The notes under the pieces are model-generated. The model had not been told where the DNA came from and did not search any database. It was given only the letters and a program-made list of their open reading frames with translations. Shown here one piece after another: positions 1-6,167 of a stretch of 10,209 nt of DNA. A program made the position numbers and the translations under genes. This stretch comes from Rhodocyclaceae bacterium (GTDB taxonomy: Bacteria > Pseudomonadota > Gammaproteobacteria > Burkholderiales > Rhodocyclaceae), in contig JANYAW010000116.1 in the NCBI GenBank assembly GCA_025361105.1, positions 1 to 10,209 of the forward strand, read 5' to 3'. Within the stretch, counting starts at the first letter, position 1; every line of letters starts with the position of its first letter.

Positions 1-105
1 GGGGAGGGTTGGGGTGGGGATGGGGTGTCGATAGATCAAAAAACCGAGACGCAGCCGTAAAAATCTTCCCCATCCCCCTCCCAGCCTCCCCCTTGAAGGG
101 GGAGG
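1..105. repeat. G/C-rich inverted repeat pair (REP-like), cut by left edge
   Basis: Positions 1-25 are a G-rich run (five G-tracts of 3-4 G). Positions 68-92 are a C-rich run whose reverse complement matches 1-25 at about 20 of 25 positions. The C-rich run continues into a near-perfect palindrome at 85-105: CCTCCCCCTT, central G, AAGGGGGAGG. The 41 bases between (about 27-67) look like unique sequence. The layout suggests two copies of one dispersed repeat facing each other, the left one truncated by the window edge. C-rich/TTGAA/G-rich palindromes of this kind are common intergenic repeats in proteobacteria. No gene is visible in 1-216 apart from this and a possible promoter. Confidence 0.6.
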
Positions 106-179
106 AGCAAACCCGGGTAGCATTCATGCGATTGCCCTGTGAAAACCGACCCGCGACCGTAAGGCTTGCGGCGCATCGA

Positions 180-185
180 TATACT
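180..185 (+). promoter_or_regulatory. possible -10 box for the DUF885 gene
   Basis: TATACT matches the sigma-70 -10 consensus at five of six positions and lies 31 bases before the chosen ATG at 217, which would give a short leader of about 25 nt. No convincing -35 hexamer is found at 16-18 bp spacing, so this is only a candidate. Confidence 0.25.
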
Positions 186-216
186 GAATAAATCATCGCC
201 GGAAATCGAGAAAATC

Positions 217-1971
217 ATGAACATAAAAAATACCCGACTGCGCATCCTGTTATTGGTTTGCACCATCCTCGGCACTAACTGCACATTCGCCAAGAGCGTG
301 GGCGACATCAAATTCGAGTCGCTTGCCAATCGCTTCATTGAGCGGTTTTTGACCACGCATCCCGAATCGGCTACGGCGCTGGGCGACCATCGCTTTGATG
401 CACGCACCAGTGATTTTTCGATGCGCGGCATGGCGGCGGACCGGTTGCTATATCAGTCCACACTTAAGCAACTTGCGGCGATATCCAGCGCGTCTTTATC
501 GCCCAATGATGGGGTGGATAAAAGCATCCTGGAAAACGAATTGCGCGCGCGTTTGTTTGACATTGAAGTGCTTCACGAAGCTGAAAGAAATCCGCTGAAC
601 TACAACCCGGCGAATGGAATTTATGGATTGCTGGCACGCGATTTTGCGCCGCTGAAATCACGATTGATTTCTGTGCAAGCGCGCCTCGAGGCGGTGCCGA
701 AAGTTGTCGCCGCCGCGCAGGCGAATTTGAAAAACCCGCCCCGTGTTTTCACCGAAACGGCAATCACGCAAAACAAGGGCGCGATTTCCCTGGTGCGCGG
801 CGAGTTGGATGAGTACATCAAACAAGAACCATCCATGCGTGAAAAACTAGCGCCCGCACAAGCCAGTGCGATTGCAGCGCTTGAAGCGTATGGGCGCTGG
901 TTGGAAACAAATTTACTGTTGCGCTCGACGGGAGATTTTCGGATTGGCAAAGCGGCCTTTGAGAAGAAATTACGCTTTGCCCTGGATTCCGATCTGAGTG
1001 CAGATGAAATATTGCACAACGCGGAGAGCGAACTAAAGCTCACGCAACAGAAGATGCTGCAAACCGCATTACCGCTACATCAACGATATTTCCCGTCCGC
1101 AAGCACCGAAGGTCTGGATACCATGACGGTTATTCGTGCAGTGCTCGACAAGCTTGCCGATGCGCGCTCCGACAACAGCACCATCGTCGCCAAGGCCAAT
1201 CTGACGCTGGCCGCCGCGACGGAATTTACTCGCGCAAATAATCTGGTCAGTGTGCCGAGTGATCCAGTCAAAGTCATCGTCATGCCGGAATATGCGCGTG
1301 GTGTCTCGGTGGCTTATTGCGATGCGGCGGGCGCGCTGGAAAAAAATGGCGAGACTTTCTATGCAATCTCGCCAACACCGGCCGATTGGACGGCAGCGCG
1401 GTCTACATCGTTCTTTCGTGAGTACAACGATGCGATGCTGGCGAATCTGACCGTGCATGAAGCAATGCCCGGACACTATCTGCAACTTGTGGTGGCTAAC
1501 AAAGTGCCAACGACCACCAAAATTCGTCACCTGATCGGTAGTGGAACCTTTGTTGAAGGTTGGGCCACTTACGCCGAACAGATCATGGCAGATGCCGGGT
1601 TCGGCGGACCGGAAACCAAAATGCAGCAGATGAAAATGCGCTTGCGCTTGATCATCAATGCCATCATTGACCACAAAATCCACGCCGGAAATATGAGCCA
1701 GAAAGAGGCTATCGACTTGATGATGACCGAAGGGTTTCAGGAAGAAGGCGAAGCCGCCGGAAAATGGCGACGTGCGCAACTGAGTTCAACACAATTGTCG
1801 ACTTACTACGTAGGTAATCTGGAAATCAATGCGCTGGCAAGAGACATAAAGGCGGACATGAAAGCGGACATGAAATCCAAATCTGGCGGGGACGCAAAAT
1901 CAGTGCACGACCGCATGCTCTCGTTCGGCTCCATTGCGACCAAATACGTGCGCCAACTGAGCGGTTTGTGA
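217..1971 (+). CDS. DUF885 family exported metallopeptidase-like protein
   Basis: This encodes a 584-residue protein of the DUF885 family, which is related to zinc metallopeptidases. The start at 217 is preferred over an in-frame TTG at 166 because it opens directly into a Sec signal peptide: a basic MNIKNTRLR, a hydrophobic ILLLVCTILG stretch, and likely cleavage after TFA near residue 26. A GAG six bases upstream could be a weak ribosome binding site. Near residue 414 lies HEAMPGH, the family's HExxxGH-type signature, where His and Glu are the expected metal ligand and catalytic residues. About 30 residues later VEGWATYAEQ (from residue 446) supplies the second conserved glutamate. Both motifs are intact, so the enzyme is probably active in the periplasm. 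The substrate is unknown; characterised relatives act on peptides or small amide/ester substrates. A 12-bp tandem duplication near the 3' end adds an ADMK repeat. The next gene begins 3 bp after the stop, implying co-transcription. Confidence 0.9.
   Translation: MNIKNTRLRILLLVCTILGTNCTFAKSVGDIKFESLANRFIERFLTTHPESATALGDHRFDARTSDFSMRGMAADRLLYQSTLKQLAAISSASLSPNDGVDKSILENELRARLFDIEVLHEAERNPLNYNPANGIYGLLARDFAPLKSRLISVQARLEAVPKVVAAAQANLKNPPRVFTETAITQNKGAISLVRGELDEYIKQEPSMREKLAPAQASAIAALEAYGRWLETNLLLRSTGDFRIGKAAFEKKLRFALDSDLSADEILHNAESELKLTQQKMLQTALPLHQRYFPSASTEGLDTMTVIRAVLDKLADARSDNSTIVAKANLTLAAATEFTRANNLVSVPSDPVKVIVMPEYARGVSVAYCDAAGALEKNGETFYAISPTPADWTAARSTSFFREYNDAMLANLTVHEAMPGHYLQLVVANKVPTTTKIRHLIGSGTFVEGWATYAEQIMADAGFGGPETKMQQMKMRLRLIINAIIDHKIHAGNMSQKEAIDLMMTEGFQEEGEAAGKWRRAQLSSTQLSTYYVGNLEINALARDIKADMKADMKSKSGGDAKSVHDRMLSFGSIATKYVRQLSGL
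1852..1875 (+). repeat. 12-bp tandem duplication inside the DUF885 gene
   Basis: GCGGACATGAAA occurs twice in direct tandem (1852-1863 and 1864-1875), giving ADMKADMK in the charged C-terminal segment of the DUF885 protein. The unit keeps the reading frame. It looks like a slippage duplication in a tolerant, probably surface-exposed helix. Confidence 0.85.
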
Positions 1972-1974
1972 GCG

Positions 1975-2991
1975 ATGAAGCACGCGCGCTCTTCGACAAT
2001 GCGTCTTCGTTTCTGGCTGTTGGCCTGTGGGCTGGCAGCATCACTCGCTGCCCACGCCGGCACTTATGACCCATTGCAAATTGCCGATACGCTGAAGCGG
2101 TCGGCGCTTGATTTGGTGGTCATCGACACAGCGCGCCAGCGCGAAATTCCACTACGGATTTATTTGCCCGCCAGCAACCTGGTGCCTGCCCCCGTCGTGC
2201 TGTTCAGCCACGGCCTTGGCGGTACGCGGACTGGTAATGCCTACCTTGGCGAGCACTGGTCAGCGCGCGGCTACGTCGTTGTTGTGATGCAGCACCACGG
2301 TAGCGATGACGGGGTGTGGCGGGGCAGGCGACCGGACAGAATATTGGCGGCACTCAAGCAGGCGGCGAATCTGGAGAATGCCTTGCTCAGATTCAAGGAT
2401 GTCAGTGTGGTGATTGATCAGTTGGAGAAATGGAATCGAGCCGCTGATTTGCCGGAGCAAAACGCATTGATAGGTCGTATGGATTTGAGCAGGATCGGCA
2501 TGTCCGGCCATTCCTTCGGAGCCGTCACTACACAGGCGGTTAGCGGCCAGCGTAGCTCACTTGGCGATGCCCGATTTACTGATAGCCGGATCAAGGCAGC
2601 GGTGGTGATGAGTCCGAGTTCACCACAAATCGGTGATCCCCAGCAGATTTTTGCCGGCATCAATATTCCATGGTTGACGATGACAGGAACGCACGATGTC
2701 ACGCCTATCACCGATGCCGACGTGGAATCCCGTCGCGCTGTCTATGCGGCGCTACCACCGGGGAATAAATATGAGATCGTGCTCAAGGATGCCGAGCACA
2801 AAGCCTTCGGTGATCGCGCCTTGCAGGGCGAAAAATTACCCAGAAACCCCAATCATCATCGCGTTATTCTGGCGCTGAGCACTGCCTTTTGGGACGCTTA
2901 TTTGCGCGCGGATACCGCTGCGAAAGTCTGGCTGGACGGACCTGCCGCCGCCTCAGTAATGGAGACCAAGGATATCTGGCAACGGAAGTAA
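1975..2991 (+). CDS. exported alpha/beta hydrolase (PAF-acetylhydrolase / dienelactone hydrolase-like)
   Basis: This encodes a 338-residue alpha/beta-hydrolase of the 'predicted dienelactone hydrolase' (COG4188) / PAF-acetylhydrolase-like group. An N-terminal Sec signal peptide is clear: LRFWLLACGLAASLAAHA, with likely cleavage after residue 28. Another start at residue 9 (ATG 1999) would still keep the signal. SHGLGG at 78-83 forms the expected oxyanion-hole loop. GMSGHSFG carries the nucleophile Ser180. GTHD supplies a candidate acid at Asp241, and AEHKAFG supplies the catalytic His275. The full Ser-Asp-His triad is therefore present and in order. The family hydrolyses esters or lactones; the actual substrate is not evident. 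The gene starts 3 bp after the DUF885 stop, so the two exported hydrolases form a pair and may act in the same periplasmic degradation or detoxification step (inference). Confidence 0.88.
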   Translation: MKHARSSTMRLRFWLLACGLAASLAAHAGTYDPLQIADTLKRSALDLVVIDTARQREIPLRIYLPASNLVPAPVVLFSHGLGGTRTGNAYLGEHWSARGYVVVVMQHHGSDDGVWRGRRPDRILAALKQAANLENALLRFKDVSVVIDQLEKWNRAADLPEQNALIGRMDLSRIGMSGHSFGAVTTQAVSGQRSSLGDARFTDSRIKAAVVMSPSSPQIGDPQQIFAGINIPWLTMTGTHDVTPITDADVESRRAVYAALPPGNKYEIVLKDAEHKAFGDRALQGEKLPRNPNHHRVILALSTAFWDAYLRADTAAKVWLDGPAAASVMETKDIWQRK

Positions 2992-3023
2992 TTTTTGTGT
3001 GTTTTGTGCCGTAGACATAGGTG

Positions 3024-3029
3024 TATTCT
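3024..3029 (+). promoter_or_regulatory. weak candidate -10 box upstream of the glycine-zipper gene
   Basis: The 91-bp gap 2992-3082 is AT-rich, with an 8-T run at 3048-3055, unlike the surrounding coding DNA. TATTCT at 3024-3029 is a possible -10 element, but T-rich sequence upstream gives no clear -35 at proper spacing. A separate promoter for the following gene is plausible from base composition alone. Confidence 0.2.
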
Positions 3030-3072
3030 GTTTCTGAAGGGTTAGTATTTTTTTTGGCGAAATATTTTTCAC

Positions 3073-3076
3073 GGAG
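3073..3076 (+). promoter_or_regulatory. ribosome binding site of glycine-zipper gene
   Basis: GGAG lies six bases before the ATG at 3083. It is one of the clearer Shine-Dalgarno sequences in the window and fixes the start of this small gene, suggesting strong translation compared with its neighbours. Confidence 0.6.
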
Positions 3077-3082
3077 CAAATC

Positions 3083-3508
3083 ATGAATCTACGAAATAAA
3101 TTGTTTGCCGTCTGTTTGGGTTTTGCTTTTAGTCTCTCGTCGACACTGGCGCTGGCCGATTCTTGCAAGCCGGATTGCGGCAAAGTGGAGTCGGTGACGC
3201 AACAGACACGCGAAGGCAAAGCCACGGCCAAGGGCTTGGTCGGCGGCGCAGTGATTGGCGGCTTGCTCGGCAATCAAATCGGTAAAGGCAAGGGCAATAC
3301 TTTGGCCACGGTCGCAGGTGCGGCGGGCGGTGCTTATGCCGGACGCGAGGTAGAGAAAAAGGCCACTGAAAAAAAGGTGCATGTAGTGACAGTGAAAATG
3401 GACGACGGTACCAAGCGTACGTTTGAATTCGACAACGAGCCGCCGGTACTTGCCGGTGATCGCGTTCAGGTGGTGAATAATCAATTGAAGCGCCACGCGG
3501 GGAACTAG
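3083..3508 (+). CDS. glycine-zipper 2TM domain protein (17-kDa antigen / SlyB-like)
   Basis: This encodes a 141-residue exported protein. Residues 1-25 form a Sec signal peptide with likely cleavage at LALA|DS. There is no lipobox cysteine at the cleavage site, so it is probably not a lipoprotein, unlike SlyB and the rickettsial 17-kDa antigen. The mature protein begins with a CxxxC pair (Cys28, Cys32), which could form a disulphide in the periplasm. Residues 51-88 hold the glycine zipper: repeated GxxxG/AxxxG spacing (GLVGGAVIGG, GAAGGAYAG), which packs two short helices in a membrane. The C-terminal part (about 98-131) is a small beta-rich domain with VTVKMDDGTKRTFEF. Such proteins are envelope components linked to outer-membrane integrity and stress. 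The gene has its own ribosome binding site and is followed by a strong terminator, so it is probably a single-gene transcript. Confidence 0.85.
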   Translation: MNLRNKLFAVCLGFAFSLSSTLALADSCKPDCGKVESVTQQTREGKATAKGLVGGAVIGGLLGNQIGKGKGNTLATVAGAAGGAYAGREVEKKATEKKVHVVTVKMDDGTKRTFEFDNEPPVLAGDRVQVVNNQLKRHAGN

Positions 3509-3567
3509 TATTGAATTTGACGGCGTCCTGTCGGCCCCAAAGAAAACTTGACGCGACGGAATGCATG

Positions 3568-3600
3568 CAGGTCGGAGTGAAATCCGACCTGTAATTTTTT
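3568..3600 (+). terminator. rho-independent terminator after the glycine-zipper gene
   Basis: A perfect 9-bp stem (CAGGTCGGA at 3568-3576 with TCCGACCTG at 3583-3591), with a six-base loop GTGAAA, is followed by TAATTTTTT. It ends 59-92 bases after the glycine-zipper stop and only 20-29 bases before the ubiD start. No equally stable T-tailed hairpin was seen elsewhere in the window. Confidence 0.85.
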
Positions 3601-3619
3601 CTACTTGACCGACGATTAC

Positions 3620-5110
3620 ATGCCATCCATGACCTACGACTCTCTCCGCGACTTCATCGGGCAACTCGAGAAAATCGACCAACTCAAACGGATTTCGGTC
3701 GAGGTCGATCCCCATCTGGAGATGACAGAAATCGCTGACCGCGTGTTGCGTGCGGGTGGCCCGGCTCTGCTGTTTGAGCGACCCAAGGGGCACAGCATTC
3801 CAGTGTTGGCAAATCTGTTCGGCACACCGGAAAGGGTCGCAATGGCGGTGACCGCCGATGTCGGCGGCAGTGACGACTGGAAAGCCTCGCTGCGCGAAGT
3901 AGGCAAGCTATTAGCTTATCTCAAGGAGCCTGAGCCGCCAAAGGGACTACGCGACGCGTGGGACAAATGGCCGGTGTTGAAACAGGTGCTGAATATGGCA
4001 CCGAAGCTGGTTTCATCTGCGCCATGCCAGGAAATTGTGTGGGACGGTGCGGCGGTAAATTTATCGCGCTTGCCGATACAAACCTGCTGGCCCGAGGATG
4101 CCGCGCCGCTGATTACCTGGGGCTTGGTAGTGACACGTGGACCTAACAAAGCGCGGCAAAACTTAGGCATTTATCGGCAGCAAGTCATTGCGCCAAACAA
4201 ACTCATCATGCGTTGGCTGGCACATCGCGGCGGTGCCCTGGACTTTGCTGATCACTGCGCAGCAAATCCCGGCCTGCCATTTCCTATTGCGGTAGTTTTG
4301 GGTTGTGATCCAGCCACGATTTTGGGTGCGGTGACACCCGTGCCCGATACGCTTTCCGAATATCAATTTGCCGGATTGCTACGTGGTGCGAAAACCGAAT
4401 TGGTGAAATGCACGGGCAGCGATTTGCAAGTACCGGCGCAAAGTGAAATCGTGCTCGAAGGTGTAATACATCCAGGTGAGTATGCAACGGAAGGGCCATT
4501 CGGCGACCACACCGGTTACTACAACGAGGCCGCCGAATTTCCGGTGTTCACGGTCGCGCGCATCACCATGCGCAAAGACCCGATTTATCACTCGACCTAC
4601 ACCGGCAAACCGCCTGACGAACCGGCAGTGCTGGGTTTGGCATTAAATGAAATTTTTGTGCCCTTGCTGCAAAAACAATTCCCGGAAATCAGCGATTTCT
4701 ATTTGCCACCCGAAGGTTGTTCTTACCGCATGGCGGTGGTGAGCATGAAAAAGCAATACCCCGGACACGCCAAACGGGTGATGTTCGGCATCTGGAGTTT
4801 TCTGCGCCAGTTCATGTACACCAAATTCATCATCGTGGTTGATGACGATGTGGACATTCGCAATTGGAAAGAAGTCATCTGGGCGCTGACCACCCGCGTT
4901 GATGCCGCGCGTGACACTTTAATTGTTGAAAACACGCCGATTGATTATCTCGATTTCGCCTCCCCGGTCAGCGGCCTGGGCAGCAAGATGGGCATCGATG
5001 CGACCAGTAAATGGGCTGGAGAAACTGCCCGCGAATGGGGTCGGCCAATAGTGATGGATGCGGCAGTGAAGGCGCGGGTTGATGCAATGTGGAAAGATTT
5101 GGGATTATGA
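3620..5110 (+). CDS. ubiD: UbiD, 3-octaprenyl-4-hydroxybenzoate carboxy-lyase
   Basis: This is the UbiD decarboxylase, which removes the carboxyl group of polyprenyl-4-hydroxybenzoate in ubiquinone synthesis using prenylated FMN made by UbiX (not in this window). Similarity to the E. coli enzyme as I know it is strong over the whole length. Examples are NLGIYRQQV (from residue 181) and RWLAHRGGALDF (from 198) at the cofactor/metal site, EGPFGDHTGYY (Glu291) in the catalytic region, STYTGKPPDEPAVLG, PPEGCSYRMAVV, GHAKRVMFG, and IDYLDFASPVSGLGSKMG near the C-terminus. The start at 3620 gives 496 residues, close to E. coli's 497, and MPSMTYDSLRDF lines up with the E. coli N-terminus. ATG 3629 and TTG 3605 are alternatives; none has a clear Shine-Dalgarno. 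The start lies 20 bases after a terminator T-run, leaving little room for a promoter. The stop overlaps the next gene's ATG. Confidence 0.96.
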   Translation: MPSMTYDSLRDFIGQLEKIDQLKRISVEVDPHLEMTEIADRVLRAGGPALLFERPKGHSIPVLANLFGTPERVAMAVTADVGGSDDWKASLREVGKLLAYLKEPEPPKGLRDAWDKWPVLKQVLNMAPKLVSSAPCQEIVWDGAAVNLSRLPIQTCWPEDAAPLITWGLVVTRGPNKARQNLGIYRQQVIAPNKLIMRWLAHRGGALDFADHCAANPGLPFPIAVVLGCDPATILGAVTPVPDTLSEYQFAGLLRGAKTELVKCTGSDLQVPAQSEIVLEGVIHPGEYATEGPFGDHTGYYNEAAEFPVFTVARITMRKDPIYHSTYTGKPPDEPAVLGLALNEIFVPLLQKQFPEISDFYLPPEGCSYRMAVVSMKKQYPGHAKRVMFGIWSFLRQFMYTKFIIVVDDDVDIRNWKEVIWALTTRVDAARDTLIVENTPIDYLDFASPVSGLGSKMGIDATSKWAGETAREWGRPIVMDAAVKARVDAMWKDLGL

Positions 5111-5598
5111 GCATCGCTGTTCGCGCGGTAGATTTGAATGATGAAAATCAGGCCGCAGAATTATTGCGCCTGCTCGACGGTTATGCGCAAGACGCTATGG
5201 GCGGTGGCGCAGCGTTGTCTGAATCTACCCGCGCGAATCTCATCCCGAGCTTGAAGCGCTTGAGTAATTTTCATGCCGGATTGGCGTGGGATGAATCGAG
5301 CAATCGCGCCGTGGGCTTGATTAATTGCATCGTCGGCTTTTCCACCTTTGCCGCTGCGCCGCTTTTAAATGTGCATGATGTGGTGGTGGAAAAAACATCG
5401 CGCGGAAAAGGGATTGGTGCCGCCCTGATGACCTATGCCGAACAATTGGGCCGCGAATTGAAATGCTGCAAAATGACGCTGGAAGTACTGTCTGAAAACT
5501 ACGTCGCCCAGCGCGCTTATGCACGTGCCGGCTATCAGCCCTATGTGCTTGACCCGGCGGCAGGGCACGCGACCTTGATGGTGAAAAACCTTACCTGA
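5107..5598 (+). CDS. GNAT family N-acetyltransferase
   Basis: This encodes a 163-residue GNAT-fold acetyltransferase. The ATG at 5107 overlaps the ubiD stop as ATGA, so translation is probably coupled; a GTG at 5089 is less likely. LNVHDVVVE (87-95) is the beta-4 strand and SRGKGIGAAL (98-107) is the acetyl-CoA pyrophosphate loop of the R/QxxGxG/A type. The stretch from Asn131 through AQRAYARAGYQPY is the usual GNAT motif B with the terminal aromatic residues. The acceptor substrate cannot be read from sequence. Coupling to ubiD may reflect a convenient operon rather than a role in ubiquinone synthesis. The gene ends 5 bp before one arm of the 29-bp inverted repeat that brackets the convergent phosphoribosyltransferase gene, and no terminator is visible after it. 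Confidence 0.88.
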   Translation: MSIAVRAVDLNDENQAAELLRLLDGYAQDAMGGGAALSESTRANLIPSLKRLSNFHAGLAWDESSNRAVGLINCIVGFSTFAAAPLLNVHDVVVEKTSRGKGIGAALMTYAEQLGRELKCCKMTLEVLSENYVAQRAYARAGYQPYVLDPAAGHATLMVKNLT

Positions 5599-5603
5599 TC
5601 CTT

Positions 5604-5632
5604 GATGGCGGCGTATCACCAGCACCAACTGA
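5604..5632 (+). repeat. 29-bp inverted repeat, left arm
   Basis: This arm begins GATGGCGGCGTATCACC and ends CACCAACTGA. It matches the reverse complement of 6132-6160 at 28 of 29 positions; the only difference is G versus A at the fifth base. It lies between the stop of the GNAT gene (5598) and the stop of the phosphoribosyltransferase gene (5636). Neither the repeat nor its flanks resembles an IS end that I recognise, and no target-site duplication is evident. Confidence 0.9.
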
Positions 5633-5635
5633 GAA

Positions 5636-6124
5636 TTATTTTTCGTCGTATTTCTCAAACGGCTGATGTATCCACGGGTTGCCGGTGAGTCGTTCAACGG
5701 CAAAATCCGGGACGAATATCGAACGCGATTTGGCCCACAACACGGCGGTTTTCACTTCAGAAATTGCCGGGTGATTTGCCGCCAACCAAGCAATCACGCC
5801 AGCCAAAGTGTGACCGGAATCAGCCAAATCGTCGGCTAGCAAAACGCGACCTTTGAATTCTCCGTGGGCAAAGGAAATATGTGATGCGATATGCAATTCG
5901 CTTTGCGTGGTTCCGGCGTCGGCACGATAGGAACTGGTCGCCAAAATTGCCAGCGGCTTTTGCATGATCCGCGACAACACATCGCCTATCCGCAATCCGC
6001 CGCGCGCAAGACACAGAATCGCATCGAATTCCCATCCCGATTCACCGACGATCCGGCAAAGTTTTTCGATCAGCGCGGCGTATTCCGCTTCGCTGACGTG
6101 GAGGTGAAGTGAGTTGTCGCTCAT
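5636..6124 (-). CDS. purine-type phosphoribosyltransferase (COG2236 / XGPRT-like)
   Basis: This encodes a 162-residue phosphoribosyltransferase that would transfer phosphoribose from PRPP to a purine base such as hypoxanthine, guanine or xanthine. The PRPP-binding signature is intact at about residues 94-106: VLLADDLADSGHT, with the two acidic residues and the TL turn. AILCLARGGLRIGDVLSR (36-53) is the first PRPP-loop region typical of COG2236 proteins. Near the C-terminus, NPWIHQPFEKYD resembles the PWIxQPW segment that stacks on the base in E. coli Gpt. ATG 6124 is chosen because the family's N-terminus starts there. ATG 6163 is possible but would translate the inverted repeat, and starts further upstream would run into the kinase gene. 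No Shine-Dalgarno is obvious. The gene is 43 bp after the kinase stop in the same direction and lies almost exactly between the arms of a 29-bp inverted repeat. Confidence 0.87.
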   Translation of the reverse strand: MSDNSLHLHVSEAEYAALIEKLCRIVGESGWEFDAILCLARGGLRIGDVLSRIMQKPLAILATSSYRADAGTTQSELHIASHISFAHGEFKGRVLLADDLADSGHTLAGVIAWLAANHPAISEVKTAVLWAKSRSIFVPDFAVERLTGNPWIHQPFEKYDEK

Positions 6125-6131
6125 GATTTTG

Positions 6132-6160
6132 TCAGTTGGTGCTGGTGATACGCCGTCATC
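6132..6160 (-). repeat. 29-bp inverted repeat, right arm
   Basis: Read on the minus strand, this arm begins GATGACGGCGTATCACC and ends CACCAACTGA, 7 bases before the phosphoribosyltransferase ATG. It pairs with the left arm at 5604-5632 with one mismatch. It begins 7 bases after the kinase stop codon, so it fills most of the 43-bp gap between kinase and phosphoribosyltransferase. Confidence 0.9.
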
Positions 6161-6167
6161 CATGCGG

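Noticed and set aside
1075..1779. 234-codon open frame on - opposite the DUF885 gene
   Set aside because: It is the shadow of a well-supported gene, including its HEAMPGH region; the translation shows no family signature.
3089..3793. 234-codon open frame on - across the glycine-zipper gene, terminator and start of ubiD
   Set aside because: It crosses two real genes and the intrinsic terminator, and it shows no domain or ribosome binding site.
5599..5635. Bidirectional terminator between GNAT and phosphoribosyltransferase
   Set aside because: No self-complementary hairpin with a T-tract is seen; the sequence is essentially one arm of the long-range inverted repeat.
5604..6160. Complete insertion sequence
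   Set aside because: The enclosed gene is a phosphoribosyltransferase with no transposase, and no target-site duplication could be found next to the arms.
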